NCBI GenBank assembly: GCA_040143965.1
Contig: JASJQH010006891.1
Coordinates: forward strand, 1-51,295
Length of the DNA: 51,295 nucleotides
Source: Basidiobolus ranarum
Lineage: Eukaryota > Basidiobolomycota > Basidiobolomycetes > Basidiobolales
Reading direction: 5' to 3'
Numbering within the stretch: position 1 is the first letter of the stretch; the number at the start of each line of letters is the position of its first letter. This document shows, one piece after another, positions 35,094 through 47,293 of this stretch. The position numbers and the translations under genes were made by a program. The notes below the pieces were generated by a model. It ran no database searches. It was not told where the DNA came from and was given only the letters and a program-made list of their open reading frames with translations.

Positions 35094-38000
35094 TTAGGAT
35101 TCCATCTCCTTCTTGACCTTCACTTTGGCATCCAAGGGACGAAGGGTTTTCTGTACTCTATTCATAACATTAGTGACCCGTTTCTTCAACAAATCGTGAT
35201 CAGATTTCACTTCCTACAATATAATGTTCAAAGTCAGCAAGTACAATCTTGAAATTTCACCAACTGCAATGCCATAATTACCCCGGTGATTGCGTCGATT
35301 GAAGCAATTTGATCATCAATCATCACAGTTAAAATATGTTCGTCATGACTGACTTCGTCGAATTGTTTAGACAGAAACTGTGCAAGTTCTTCGACTCTCT
35401 CATCTGTGGATACATGTACATGTGAGTGACACGCGGATTTCGTTACTAAGGTGTGACTAGAGTAGTTAGAATATGAAGGGTTGATGAATTATGTGCAATC
35501 ACTCAAAACCTGCCTTTAACCGAAGCCGGGCTACTCTCGATATTGAGGATGATGGCGAGAACTGAATCGGCAATCATATCGTTCATAGCATTTCCAATCC
35601 ACTCGAGAGAAACTTGATTCTTTCCATTGCTTTGGACATTCACCGTATCAAACACCTAAATACACATTCATTAGTCTAGGCACAAACAATTCTTGGTGAG
35701 ATCTCGCAATTACCCTTAGGGTTGAGTTCTTCTCATCATCTAGGCTCTCTTCAATGTCGTCGTACATTTGCTCCAAATGATATCTCAGCAAAGAAAATGC
35801 CGCATGATACGGAAGGGTGAGTTTCTGACATACCACACTGGTAGTCAATCCACTAAATTCATTTAGATCTTCAGCACTCATGATGTTGTATTGGAAATCT
35901 TTAGCCACCAAGATGCCAGAGATCGTTTGATCCTCTTCGGGGTATTTCTCGGCCATGTGACCAACAGTCTATTTTTTGGGTGGATTAGTTAGATGGTCAA
36001 TGATTAGTAAGATATTTTGCTCTACCTTGGCCATCTTCTCACCACGGAAATACAAACTAATAGTTTCACAATTTTTGGGTGTGTAGATAGTGATCTCCTC
36101 GTCACGTTCGGCATATCTACTCTGTAAAGCACTCTTCAAGCGGCCCATAACATTGGAATCACCATGGACAAGTACCTTTAAAAATGATGAGTTAACTATG
36201 AAGCAATGAGCTAACATGATGAAGTTGAATCATACAAGGTTAGGTGCCTTCACTTCATCAATAAATTGACTGTTTTGTGCATAGTCGACATGGGCGGAGA
36301 AAGAGATGTAATCAACGGACATTCTAAGGGGTAGTCTGGATCCTGACATAGATTGGAAATCCTCTGGCTCGTTCAAAATAGACTATACATGGGTTGTGAG
36401 TTAAAAAAAGTTGCATAATCTAATATATTTCGAGTGTCGTAATGCTTTGAAATTCAAGTCTTACCTTAGCCAAGGTTCCTTCAACACAGTAACCAGTGAT
36501 GACTACTCCGTTCCGTTTGTCAGTGGCCCATCTTTCCAAAAGCTCTCTGGAGAGACCGTTCTAAAATGAAATGTATCATCTACGATGAGTATTCCGCTTG
36601 GTAGTTCGTTTAGCTAAAGAATGATCCAATTACCTGAAGCATACCAGGACTAGCCATCATCACACAAGGGCCAACATCATCGAAATTCTCCATGTTTCTC
36701 AAATTTGAAATATGTTTGAAAACAAAGGGATTGGAAACGGCAAATTGCTTACGAATTTTGGCGTTCATCATGTTAATGTAAGTTTGATAAACGGCCATAC
36801 ATTTCTTGGCTAAAGAAGATGCATAATAAATTGGGATTGATTCGAGTTCCGGATGTGCTTCCCAATATTCATCTAAAATCAACAGAAGTTCCTGAGCACG
36901 ACCCAAAGCAAATACTGGAATCAGACAGCGTCCTCCTCTAGTAACAATGTCATGGACGAGTGCTGAGATAAAAAAAAAGTCAATAAACCAACAATTGATG
37001 GAAGCATTTATATGACCATACTTGTAAAACGATGCTCTCTTTCAACTCGTGGTTCATGACTCTGCACACCATAAGTAGATTCACAAATAAGTACGTCTAG
37101 TTGTACATTCTCAGGTTTCTCGGCAGCCATCAAATGTCGATCTTCTTCTCTTGAGTAATCTCCAGTATAAAGAATCTTAAATGATCAAAAGACGGTTTTT
37201 GTTAGGGTTTTCGAATAACCAACTACCTCACTTTCTTCTCGCTGATGAAACAAGCATTACCTTAACACCTGCAATTTCGATCAAGAACATACACGCACCA
37301 AGCACATGTCCGGCGTTAAATCCAGTAAATTTTATACCATCTACTTCCACCTCTTGATGATAATCGACTGCTTCGATACGCTCGTAACTTCGAATCAAAT
37401 CTTGCTCATCATAAAGCATCTCATCTACTGAGGTATTACTGAAGAATTGTATGAGTTATACGATGAATTTAGGCACACTATAAATTAGAACTTTTGTTTT
37501 TAAACTTACCTAACTTTGACATAATCAGATAGTAACCACTTATAGATAGCTTTCGTAGGATGCGTCATGAATACTCGTCCTTTGAAATTGGTCTAAATAA
37601 AGAAGACGAAACAAACAATGATTAATACTAAGCTTTAGAAGGGAGTGCGCATATCTACTTTTTGACGCATAGAAATATATATGAAACAATGTTTACTTTT
37701 TCCATAAAATAAGGGACCGATGCAGCATGATCCAAGTGGAAGCTAATGAGAAGTTTAAAAAAAAGAACAAAAAACTTTATTTAAATAACGTGAACAAAAT
37801 AATACAATTACAGATAAACCTGAAAACAATAATAAATAGAATTATACATACTGGGTAACGAGGAGCACATCAACCGTTGAAGGATCTATTTCATCAAAGA
37901 AAGGTAATGCAGCAAGTCCGACTAAACCAGGATGAATACCTGCATCCAACTATAGAATATTTTACAGATCAAGATAGCTAAGTAAGTCTCCACTTTACAG

Positions 38001-38175
38001 GTATCATTAATATAAAAGTAAAATCTACTCGTACCATTATAGTTTTTCCTTTATAACGCAAAATGTGACACGATCTACCAACTTCATTACCTGCTCCTAG
38101 AGCAGTGATCTGAAGTACATCGTTTTCATCGGCTACTGCAATCTCAACGTCTGGTTTTCTTTTTACTCCAGCCAT
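35094..38175 (-). CDS. YSH1: mRNA 3'-end endonuclease YSH1/CPSF73
   Basis: Metallo-beta-lactamase/beta-CASP nuclease that cuts pre-mRNA at the poly(A) site in the cleavage and polyadenylation factor. About eleven introns. N-terminus [11 protein letters not shown], then [13 protein letters not shown]. After removing the intron upstream of 37745, the zinc motif reads [10 protein letters not shown], so the HxHxDH signature is split by an intron inside its first His codon. Then [53 protein letters not shown], the beta-CASP region [20 protein letters not shown] and [40 protein letters not shown] and [17 protein letters not shown]. The C-terminal domain ([16 protein letters not shown] to KVKKEMES) is present. 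It looks complete. Confidence 0.97.
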
Positions 38176-39041
38176 TATTTTGTTGCTCAAACAAAGTACA
38201 GTCAAGGATAAAGTATCACAAATACTTCAATATGTGAGCATCGAGTTCAGAATTAGGGATATAAATGATAGCCCTAAATAAAAAGAAATTATCGAGTAGT
38301 AGTTTTTTCGTATTCGTTTGCATACAATCACTTGCAATCACACATAGACACAAAAATAAGATATTAGAATTGTCGAAATATCCACATCTTGCACAAATAC
38401 AAAATTCGCGATATTTTTGTTGGATTATCATTGATTTAATGTTATATTACGCCACAAACCATCTTGCAGATTGTGACTGCCAGAAGGTGGAGATAAAATA
38501 CAAACTCTACCTGTCATCACCTTTCTTGCCACATGTGTAAGATATGTTGAGGTATCATCAGCGTCTCAGCCGTTTCTGATCCTGGCATTTTCTCTATTTT
38601 GCTCAGCCTTTTGGACTATCTAGTAATTAATTTGGACATTCTAGTCCATTGTTTCATTTATCTCTGCCATTTTATGAATAACATACCATCTGTTCTACAT
38701 CTGTTCTACATCTGTATAATATCTCTCTGAATCATGAGTGTTTGAAGTCAATTTCGAGTGTTGTGGTTGGATAGAGGCGAAGGTTTTAATAGTGCACTAG
38801 TTGCAGTTACAACTAATTTCACTGTTCATTATATTATTATTCGTTTTGCTGCACAGTCTGCATCCTACTGTATTTTCTTTCGTTCCCCTCGTCTCCTTGC
38901 CTGTTTTTCTTATTCCCTTTCTTATCTTCAATTTCTCCTTTCTTTCCCTTTCCGTCCCCTCCCTTTCTTTCCTTTGTATTATTTTTTTGTTCATTTCGTC
39001 TCTTTCTATTCCCTTCTTTTTTGGCACTGGTTTCAATTCAC
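38176..39041. promoter_or_regulatory. Divergent upstream region of YSH1 and P4-ATPase, with a pyrimidine-rich tract
   Basis: About 865 bases between divergent starts. Bases about 38860-39025 are strongly C/T-rich on the plus strand (runs such as TTTCCCTTTCCGTCCCCTCC), directly before the ATPase ATG; such CT tracts are frequent in fungal promoters and 5' leaders of well-expressed genes. An 11-base direct duplication (ATCTGTTCTAC) lies near 38688-38709. Frames spanning the tract are low-complexity artefacts. Confidence 0.55.
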
Positions 39042-42000
39042 ATGTCGACGGGCAATTCAACCCACAAGCATGCCGATCCACGTAAACCCACTGAATCAAT
39101 TACTACGACTGAAGAGAATAGTGCTGAATGTATTTCCCTAAAAGAACCATGTAGCTCCAGACCGCTCTCTCGTTCCATGTCACAATGGCTCAAAAGAAAG
39201 AGCCAGTCTATCTTTGGACACAGCGCGGTGCCAGTCGGTAGAAAGATTCCTATCTCTACAACGACAACTAGACCATACATACGTGAAGACACAAAAAAAC
39301 CATATATTTCTAACCGTATCACTACTGCTCGTTACACCTTATTGAACTTCTTACCAAAACAGCTATATGCACAATTTTCCAAAGTAGCTAATTTATACTT
39401 TCTATTCGTGGCTTGCCTACAACTGATACCTGGTTGGTCTACCACCGGCCAATTTACTACTATATTACCTCTCTCTATATTCACCGTAGTTGCAATGGCA
39501 CGTGAAGGTTATGACGATTATCGTAGACATCGACAGGATCAAACGGAGAATAGCAAGGCTGTTGAGGTACTTCGATACTATCATGATAACACAGAAACCG
39601 CTCAGGAGACCCTCACCAGTAAGCACACGTCTAATAGACATCCAACTCGAGATATTGGAGTTTGGCAGAAAGCAAAATGGCGAGATATCACCGTTGGAGA
39701 TTTCATTCGTATACATGCGAATGATTGGATTCCTGCGGATCTACTCCTACTTAGTAGCTCTGGTGAAGATGGTATATGTTATGTTGAGACAGCTGCCCTT
39801 GATGGTGAAAGCAACTTGAAGCAGCGACAAGCTTTGAAAGAAACTGATGAAATTATTAAGGAATCCCAAGATGGCATCTCCACCATAGAAGGTTAGTTCA
39901 CCAAATGAAATGAACACGTGACTGAGGACTAATTCAATTACAATTTTGCCATATGTTAGGATACCTTCAAGCAGAAAATCCTAATATGGACTTGTACAAT
40001 TTTGACGGCTATCTGCAACACAAAGAAACTCGTTATCCAATTTCAGTGAATCAAATTTTGCTCAGAGGGACCGTACTTCGTAATACCAATAATGCGATTG
40101 GCATGGTTATTTTTTCTGGTGAGGAAACCAAGATCCGTATGAATGCATCTAAAAACGCACGCACGAAAGCCCCTAGTCTTCAGAAACTAATTAATAAGGC
40201 GGTTATTTCGGTGTTCATCGCACTGATTACCCTTTCATTAATATCCACTGTGTTGGCGGCAGTATGGGAGAAGGGCTCTCCCTATAGATGGTATTTGAAT
40301 GGCTCTAGACGTGATTTGGCTGGAAGCTTTTTCAGCTTTATCATTCTTTTGAATACCCTCATCCCAATCTCTCTTTACGTTACGATGGAGTTGGTCAAGC
40401 TCGTACAAGCTTACTTTATTAACAACGACCTTGAGATGTACTTTAAAGAAACTGACACACCCGCTGAGGCTCGTACCTGCACCATCAACGAAGAATTGGG
40501 CCAGATTAGTTATGTGTTTTCCGACAAGACCGGCACCCTCACAGATAATGTGATGCTATTCCGTAAATATTCGGTTGGAGGGTTGGCATATGTCCATGAC
40601 AATCAAATAATTGTCAGTCATCAGCTTGATCACACCAGTCGGCTGTACTCTTCGGAACTAGAACATAACAACAAACCTCTACCAGTGGACGATGATCACA
40701 AATCAGCAAGTCGCAATTCCGATCAACAGAAAACCTCGCGGCAAATGATTGAAAGATTGATTTCCGAGCCAAACAGTCATTTCGGTAGACAGGCAGATAT
40801 GTTTTTACTCTCCATGGCTCTTTGTCATACGGTGGTACCCGAAATAGAGCCAGATACTGGGAAAGTTAGCTACCAATCGATGTCACCAGATGAATATGCG
40901 ATTGTCAACGCAGTTCATGAACTTGGGTATACTTGCATCGACCGTAATAGTAAATCAGTCTCGGTTATTCCATTACAAGGTGGACAGCCAGTTGTTTTTA
41001 AAGTATTGAATACGATTGAGTTTAGTAGCCACCGAAAACGTATGTCAGTAATATACCAATTTCCCGACGATCGAATTGTCTTACTTTGCAAAGGGGCCGA
41101 TTCTGTTATCCTTGAAAGATTAGCTAAAGGTGATGACACTCTTACTTCGCCTCCAAACGCCCTTGAAACGAAGACCCAGCATATGAGTATTCGGGAAGAA
41201 TATCTCTACTCAAAGGCGGTTGAGCATGTTCATCACTTTGCATCGGATGGTCTTCGTACGTTGGCCTATGGGCATCGATTCCTAGATCCTGATGAGTACC
41301 GAGCTTGGAACAATCTATTTTCGGACGCCTGCACCTCTCTCGTAGACAGACAAACGAGAATTGAAGAAGCGGCTGAGTTAATTGAAAAGAATTTATCACT
41401 TACGGGGATCACGGCCATTGAAGACAAGTTACAAGAAGGTGTACCAGAGACTATTGAGAAACTTCAAATGGCAGATATCCGTTTGTGGATGCTCACAGGA
41501 GATAAGCTAGAAACCGCCATAAATATCGGACATTCTTGTAGACTCATCCGTGATACCTCTACGGTGATCATTATTGATCCTAAGCAGGAAGCCCTATCAC
41601 ATCAAGTTCAATCGGCATTGACCAACGTTGCCACAAACAAAGGACATTCCGTGGTGGTGATAGATGGGTCCACTCTTGCCATGATGGAAAAAGATCCCAT
41701 ACTACTAAGTAGCTTCTTGGATCTCGGGGTTATCAGTAGCGCAGTTATATGCTGCCGTGTCAGCCCATCTCAAAAGGCGCTGGTGGTTCGAAGTATTCGT
41801 TGTAAAATTGGATCTGCAGTTACTCTGGCCATTGGTGATGGTGGCAACGATATTGCTATGATTCAAGAGGCCCACGTCGGTATAGGGATTGCTGGTCGTG
41901 AAGGACTCCAGGCTGCTAGATCCAGTGATTACTCTATTGCGCGTTTCCGATTCCTGCAACGCTTGCTACTAGTCCATGGTAGATGGTGTTATGTTAGAAT

Positions 42001-42916
42001 ATCCAAATTCGTTCTAGGGACCTTTTACAAATGTGTCACCTTTTATCTTACTCAGTTTTTCTTTCAAATCTTCACCGGATTCAGTGGAACTTCACTCTAC
42101 GAACAGTGGACATTATCCGTATATAACACCCTCTTCTCTGCTCTACCAGTGTTAGTTCTTGGAATGTTTGAAAAAGACCTCAACGCCGAGACTTTATTGA
42201 GGTTTCCTAGTCTATACAAAACGGGACAAAACAACGAGATGTTCAATTTGAAAATATTCTGGGTTTGGATGATCAATGGAGTGATTCAATCGGTTTGGAT
42301 CACCTATATCCCATTGATAACCCAGGGTGCATTCAGCCGAGGAGACGTGGAAGATTCCCCTCAATTATACTTCCTTGGTGTGATTGTTTACACCTCGGTT
42401 GTTTTGGTGGTTACAATCAAGCTTTCCCTTTTAGAGAGTCATAATTGGACCTGGGTAACCGCTTTTGCGACATTCGGTACGGTCGGACTCTGGTTCGCTT
42501 GGCAACTGATATTTTCGTTAATCTACAAGCCGCAAGATGCTACCAACGGGTATGAAGTATACGGTGTATTTCAATCCATGGTTAAGCACCCAGATTTCTG
42601 GGGCGTATTAATTCTTGTAGTGGTCGCCGCTCTTATCCCACGAGTAACATTGATCGTTTTGAAGCGTAGTTTCTGGCCCACTGAAGTAGATAGATATCAA
42701 GAATGGGAGAGAGACGAAAAGAAGATAAAGAAAATTCAAGAGAAAGTCATTTCCACCGTCCCTAAACGAGCAAGCTTATTCAGTAAACTTCGACCTCGAT
42801 CAAGCAAGCGACTCCCCCATGTTGATAGGCTACCGGAGTTGCATAGAAATGAATTCGAAATACAAGAATATGAAGATTTGGCTTTATCCGAGTCTTCGAT
42901 ACGTGGTACCAAGTGA
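39042..42916 (+). CDS. DNF3: P4-type phospholipid flippase (Dnf3-like)
   Basis: Aminophospholipid-translocating P4-ATPase. Exons 39042-39891 and 39960-42916 give 1268 residues. The start is the first ATG, giving a Ser/Thr-rich cytosolic N-terminus. Then NRITTARYTLLNFLPKQLYA and FSKVANLYFLFVACLQ, actuator motif LDGESNLKQRQAL, TM4 PISLYVTMELVKLVQAYF, TDTPAEARTCTINEELGQ, phosphorylation loop YVFSDKTGTLTDN, nucleotide site CKGADSVILERL, hinge GDGGNDIAMIQEAHVGIGI, and six C-terminal helices. The NNDLEMYF...TDTPAEAR segment is closest to the Dnf3 branch as I remember it. Catalytic motifs are intact. A Cdc50-type partner is required for the family and is not in the window. Confidence 0.95.
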
Positions 42917-43623
42917 GATCAGTAACACACCATTCTATATCTATTCTACGTTACAAAGTATCTCCTCTATGTTCTCGATAGACTCGAGCACTGAATTGTA
43001 TAGCTTTCGAAAGTACATTTATGCAGTGAAAGATGCATGTCTATTCTATTGATTCACCGGGCTCTTTTGTATTTCTTCACTCGATTCCTTTTGTTATTTC
43101 TCTCTAGTAAAATTCATAACATCAACCGATATATGCACACCATGCACCAAATCCCAGCAACATTTAATTATGAACCAATAGAAAAGAATAAACCATTTAA
43201 TCAATCCATCTGAACGGGTTTTCTGATGTTGGCAGGTTCTAACTGAGCATATATTCTGAGCGTATGGATATATCGTACTTTTCAATCAACCCATACACTT
43301 GGTAATTCTCTTTTTAAATGTTTCTTTACCTAGGAATGTGGAGCGGTTGTTACCTGGTATTAATCATTTCCAAGACCATAGTTGGATCTTAGATAAATGA
43401 GCTATGATTCGTTCAACTTTCTAACTTATTTCAAGGTCAAATGAACTACGATAGAATTTGTTTTTAGAAAATCCTCAGTCTAGACTTGACCTTTTCTCAA
43501 AAAAAACCCACCTTCTAGTGCTACAAAATGAAACGATACAAAGGGCTATCTATAAATAGTAAAACTAAACAGTTTGTGCTATAGTTCCCTCTTAAAGAGT
43601 AGTTTCTCTTCCACACGTTCAAC
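42917..43623. other. Intergenic between P4-ATPase and ALKBH8-like genes
   Basis: About 700 AT-rich bases, no gene or clear repeat. Both neighbours are on the plus strand. Confidence 0.5.
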
Positions 43624-44821
43624 ATGACCAAGGATAAAGAAACCTTGAGTAAAAATGCACTTAAAAAATTGATCAAATTAGAAAGAAAGAAAGAATATTC
43701 CTATGGTGTGATGGCAAAATTGGAAAACCGGGAGGTTTCTGACTTGTTCTGTTCAGAGAGTACTCCTTTCATATGCATCGCCAACGCTGGCTCTGGTGCT
43801 ATGGGTAGTGTTCCGTTTAACGTACTATGTGAAGTTATGGCTCGTTTCGAAGGATATCTGGAGGCTAAGCAAAGTGCTTATGGAAGAGTAAGTTTCCTCG
43901 ATTTATTGAAGCATTTGATAGTTATTCTTATGATTAATAGAATGATTTCCACTTTCTTTTTTAACCGATAGCCATACACGTTTGTGAGGTTTCTTGACGC
44001 CAATTGTGCCAAAATAGTGAAAGAGAAGTTCCACCTAAAAACTACCGAGTATTTTGAGGGGAAAATTTTGTTTGTAGAATATGTAGAACAAAACAAAAGT
44101 CCCTTCGTAAATTCACCAGGACTCAAAGAACGTCAAGTTCCAGGTTTACTATTCATAGAAGACTATATCAGTGAAGAAGAAGAGGAATTCATGTTGAAGG
44201 AAATAGATGGCTTATCAGATTGGAAATATGTTAATAAAAGATTTGTGGTAAGTATTTATCTAACATTCTTCTTCTAGCTTTCTTATTCATCTTTAAATTT
44301 AGCAACACTATGGATTTGCTTTCGACTATAAAACCAAACATGTCGGTGACTCTTCAATGACTAATTCATTAACTTTCCCTGGATTTATGCAAACATTCCT
44401 GGATAAAATGTCAACAGATCTGCCGGATCTACCGGTGTGTGACCAAGTAACCATTTCCAAGTACCCACGTGGATCAGGAATCACTTCCCATGTAGATACA
44501 CATTCGGCATTTGATACTGCCATCTACATTCTCAGCTTGAAGAGTTCGGTGGTAATGGATTTCAAGAACCTCTTAAGTAATGATGTCGTTTCGATAGAAC
44601 TACCTCGTAGATCCTTGGCCGTCATGACCCAAGAATCTAGATACGCATGGGAACACGCGATTAAAGAACGAAAAACTGATTTACTACCCAATGGTAAAGT
44701 CTTCGAAAGAGATGATCGTATTTCACTCACTTGCCGTAGAATACTCCCAGATTTCATTTGTCGTTGTGCATGGCCACAGTACTGTGATCGGCACGTATCT
44801 ACAATCACTTCTGAGTCTTAA
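43624..44821 (+). CDS. ALKBH8: ALKBH8-like RRM plus AlkB 2-oxoglutarate dioxygenase
   Basis: Exons 43624-43887, 43972-44247 and 44303-44821 give 352 residues. Order: short basic helix, RRM (TPFICIANAGSGAMGSVPF, then PYTFVRFLDANCAKI as RNP1-like strand), linker, and AlkB domain (VPGLLFIEDYISEEEEEFML, FVQHYGFAFDYK, DQVTISKYPRGSGITSHVDT). Iron ligands are His and Asp in HVDTHSAF and a later His in WEHAI; the 2-oxoglutarate Arg is in RISLTCRR. This is the N-terminal half of animal ALKBH8, which hydroxylates the wobble uridine mcm5U of tRNA. The C-terminal Trm9-like methyltransferase domain of animal ALKBH8 is absent here, and a cysteine-containing tail (CRCAWPQYCD) ends the protein. In fungi that activity is normally separate Trm9/Trm112. 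Confidence 0.87.
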
Positions 44822-45035
44822 ATAAACAACCATTGTAGTCACAACTGGCTAGTTCCATATTAAATTAAAGTTTCAAATTTCTATATTGTGCTCTTATAAA
44901 ACGTACATATTACTTTCAAGAGAATGTGAAATAAAAAGTAATCGATTAACAAGGTAAATCAAAAAAAGGATGATGTTGGGGTGGATTGGAGCAACTTGAA
45001 CTCTAATAATGACCGGGGAATATCCAACAAACGGT

Positions 45036-46652
45036 TTACTTGGATCTTCTGAATTTCTTGGCTGGGAAAACGAGGGGAGCTACTAAACGCACCTTCTTCA
45101 TACGTTTCACGTCAGTGGCTGAAAGACCAAGGGCAGTTTGTTCAGCCTTAGAGATGCTGTCCACTCTGCAACCCAAATTCTTGAAAAGTTCAATAGCCTT
45201 AGGTTGGGGAATAGAGAGATCTTTAGCGAACACAGCTGGATAAGCAACGAAATCATCCAAAATCAACGCCAATGCCATAATGTAACAAGTGACCTTGTCT
45301 TGACACTTAGGAGTAATCTTGTAGTTGGGCTTTCCATTGGGTCCTGGGACTACCTCAGTAAATCTCTCCAAGAGTTTCTCGGTAATAATGGCTGGTGGTT
45401 CGTTAAGGAGTCTGGCGAAAGTTTCAGGATCGTTCAATTGCTTTTCTCTCATAGTACGGAATTGCATTAAATAAGAAATATAAAGAAGATTCTTAACGCG
45501 GAATCTATCTTTCTTTTGAACTGCTAATGACAAACGCTCCTTGATATACGAGGAGTTGCGGAATGGCAACAATTGGACGCGATCTCCTTCCGATTCGGCC
45601 TTCAAAAGCAAAGTAAATGGCAAAACAGCGACCTCAGCTGGAGAGATAATGTCGTTATAATTGTAAATATCCTTGGCTTCAGTTGCAGCCAGATTGTAGG
45701 GAGGAATAGGTCTATCGGCATCGGCATCATTTTTGATATCATCTAAAAATAAAACAACCATTTAATCACACGCTTAAGCATATCCTTGTTCTCACTGAGA
45801 GCATACCTTGAGTGGGAAGGGAGCTTGCGTGCTCTTCGAGATTGTCTTGGATATATGAGGCCGCATCCTTAAGATTATCGACATCAACTCTGTTACGTTC
45901 AACAGCCCGAATCTTAGCCTTACGCTTCTTGGAACCAAAGGCCTCACCAAGAGCGTTAAGTGCAGCCATAGCCTGAGAATTCCATGAGATATTTGATCAG
46001 CTCACTAATATACACCACACAGTAGGGGTCGAAGCACTTACCTGATTGCTATCACTTTGTTGTGCTTGAAGATGTTTAAGAGCTTTAACTTGTCGTGTCA
46101 TCTTACAAACGGGTGCTTCCTTGAAAGTCACGGAGTTTGTGTTTTTATCATAGATACCAACAACATATCTATCATAATGATAGAAATCATTAATCAGATA
46201 TTGCTAACGGGTGCATTTACTTCTTGTAAAAAGAAGTTAAAAAAGAATAGATATGATAAACACCTACTTGCAGTATAAATTCTTGGGACCTTCCTCACCA
46301 AAGTTCTGACCAACGAACTCTACGCGTTCAGTTTCTCCAGCAACAATTACCTGGTTGGAACGACGAGAAGTAGAGTTTTGGTAGAGTTTGAATTGTTGTT
46401 GAGGATTACTTGGGTAAACACCAGGAAAAGTGACTAATAATAGAACATAAAAAATGGTCAGACTTCTCTGAATACTATACAGAAATACTTAATTTTCGAG
46501 AATCTAAAACGGTTCAACTCAATAAAACCCCCTTTACCAACTAAATCTCAGTTATTTTACCTAAAACAGGTGCACTCGACTCAGTACTATCCAAATTTAA
46601 AGAAACCTTCTCGGAGCTGCCCTCTTCTCTTCTTCTTTTACCAGTTGACATT
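45036..46652 (-). CDS. RPA49: RNA polymerase I subunit A49 (POLR1E)
   Basis: Pol I-specific subunit related to TFIIE/TFIIF, needed for rDNA elongation and initiation. ATG at 46652 opens MSTGKRRREEGSSEKVSLNL. The N-terminal dimerisation (TFIIF-like) region includes TFPGVYPSNPQQQFKLYQN, ERVEFVGQNFG and KNLYCKYVVGIYDK. A linker (FGSKKRKAKIRAVERNRVD) follows, then the tandem winged-helix region in the last exon (YNYNDIISPAEVAVLPF, FRVKNLLYISYLMQF, YIMALALILDDFVAY). The C-terminus is basic (FPAKKFRRSK). Introns lie near 45745-45806, 45970-46040, 46130-46275 and 46435-46560. It is tail-to-tail with the AlkB gene. Confidence 0.9.
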
Positions 46653-47035
46653 TTGGAAACCCTTTTTAACTGAAACGTTTAACGTCGTAAAGATGGTTTA
46701 GGTCGTTTAAAAAAAAGGGTACGGAATCTTCTTTGACACACCGTATTCCAACGACTTGGAAAACAAAATAAACAGAGTAAGTCAAAAAAAAAAGAAGAAA
46801 AATTCCCTCCAACAAGTAGATGATTTTACGGTCACGTATTAAATCTTACTTGGTTATTTACTACTTGGAATAAAAAAAAATTGAAAAAAAAAGATTTCTC
46901 AAATGAATATTCAACGCAAAGTGAGAAATCATTGATGGGATTTATTTGTATGTGATATGGTTGAAATTATCTTGATATCGCGTATCACTTCGACATGAAA
47001 AACGTGTCAGCTAGGAATCATTGCTGAATGTAGCT
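46653..47035. other. Intergenic, A-rich
   Basis: Contains several A-rich runs (for example about 46786-46800 and 46871-46893). It is upstream of RPA49 and downstream of CMC4. No gene seen. Confidence 0.5.
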
Positions 47036-47293
47036 TTAGACGGTTGACATTTCCTCTTTCTTGGCAGTTCTTTTAGAAGGACAACAGCGGGAAGTTTCAC
47101 CTCGTGCTAATACTTGGTCGCAGCATTTTCTTAGTTGATGAATTAGCTTTTGGCATTTCTCTTCCTGATAATTATTACTTTGTAAACAATCTTGAATGGC
47201 ACAAGCTTCTTTTTGACATGGTGATGCAGGCTAAAGAGACATTTTAATCTGTGAAATAACTTTGGCAAAGATTTTGTTTCAAGTATTTACCAT
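47036..47293 (-). CDS. CMC4: CMC4-like twin CX9C mitochondrial protein
   Basis: A gene too small for ordinary ORF calling. Exon 1 is just the ATG (47293-47291), followed at once by GTAAAT; exon 2 is 47230-47036. The spliced 65-residue product starts MPASPCQKEACAIQDCL and carries twin CX9C spacing: C-x3-C-x4-C in PCQKEACAIQDC, then EEKCQKLIHQLRKCC, as in human CMC4 (MTCP1 p8). CMC4 is a Mia40 substrate of the intermembrane space. A further CC pair lies in SRCCPSKR. The presence of the conserved PCQKxAC start right after the splice acceptor supports the ATG-only exon; the intron is about 60 bases. Confidence 0.88.

Noticed and set aside
38758-39141. Hydrophobic 127-codon frame upstream of the P4-ATPase
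   Set aside because: Product of the pyrimidine-rich tract (Ser/Phe/Leu/Pro low complexity) and overlaps the ATPase start in another frame.
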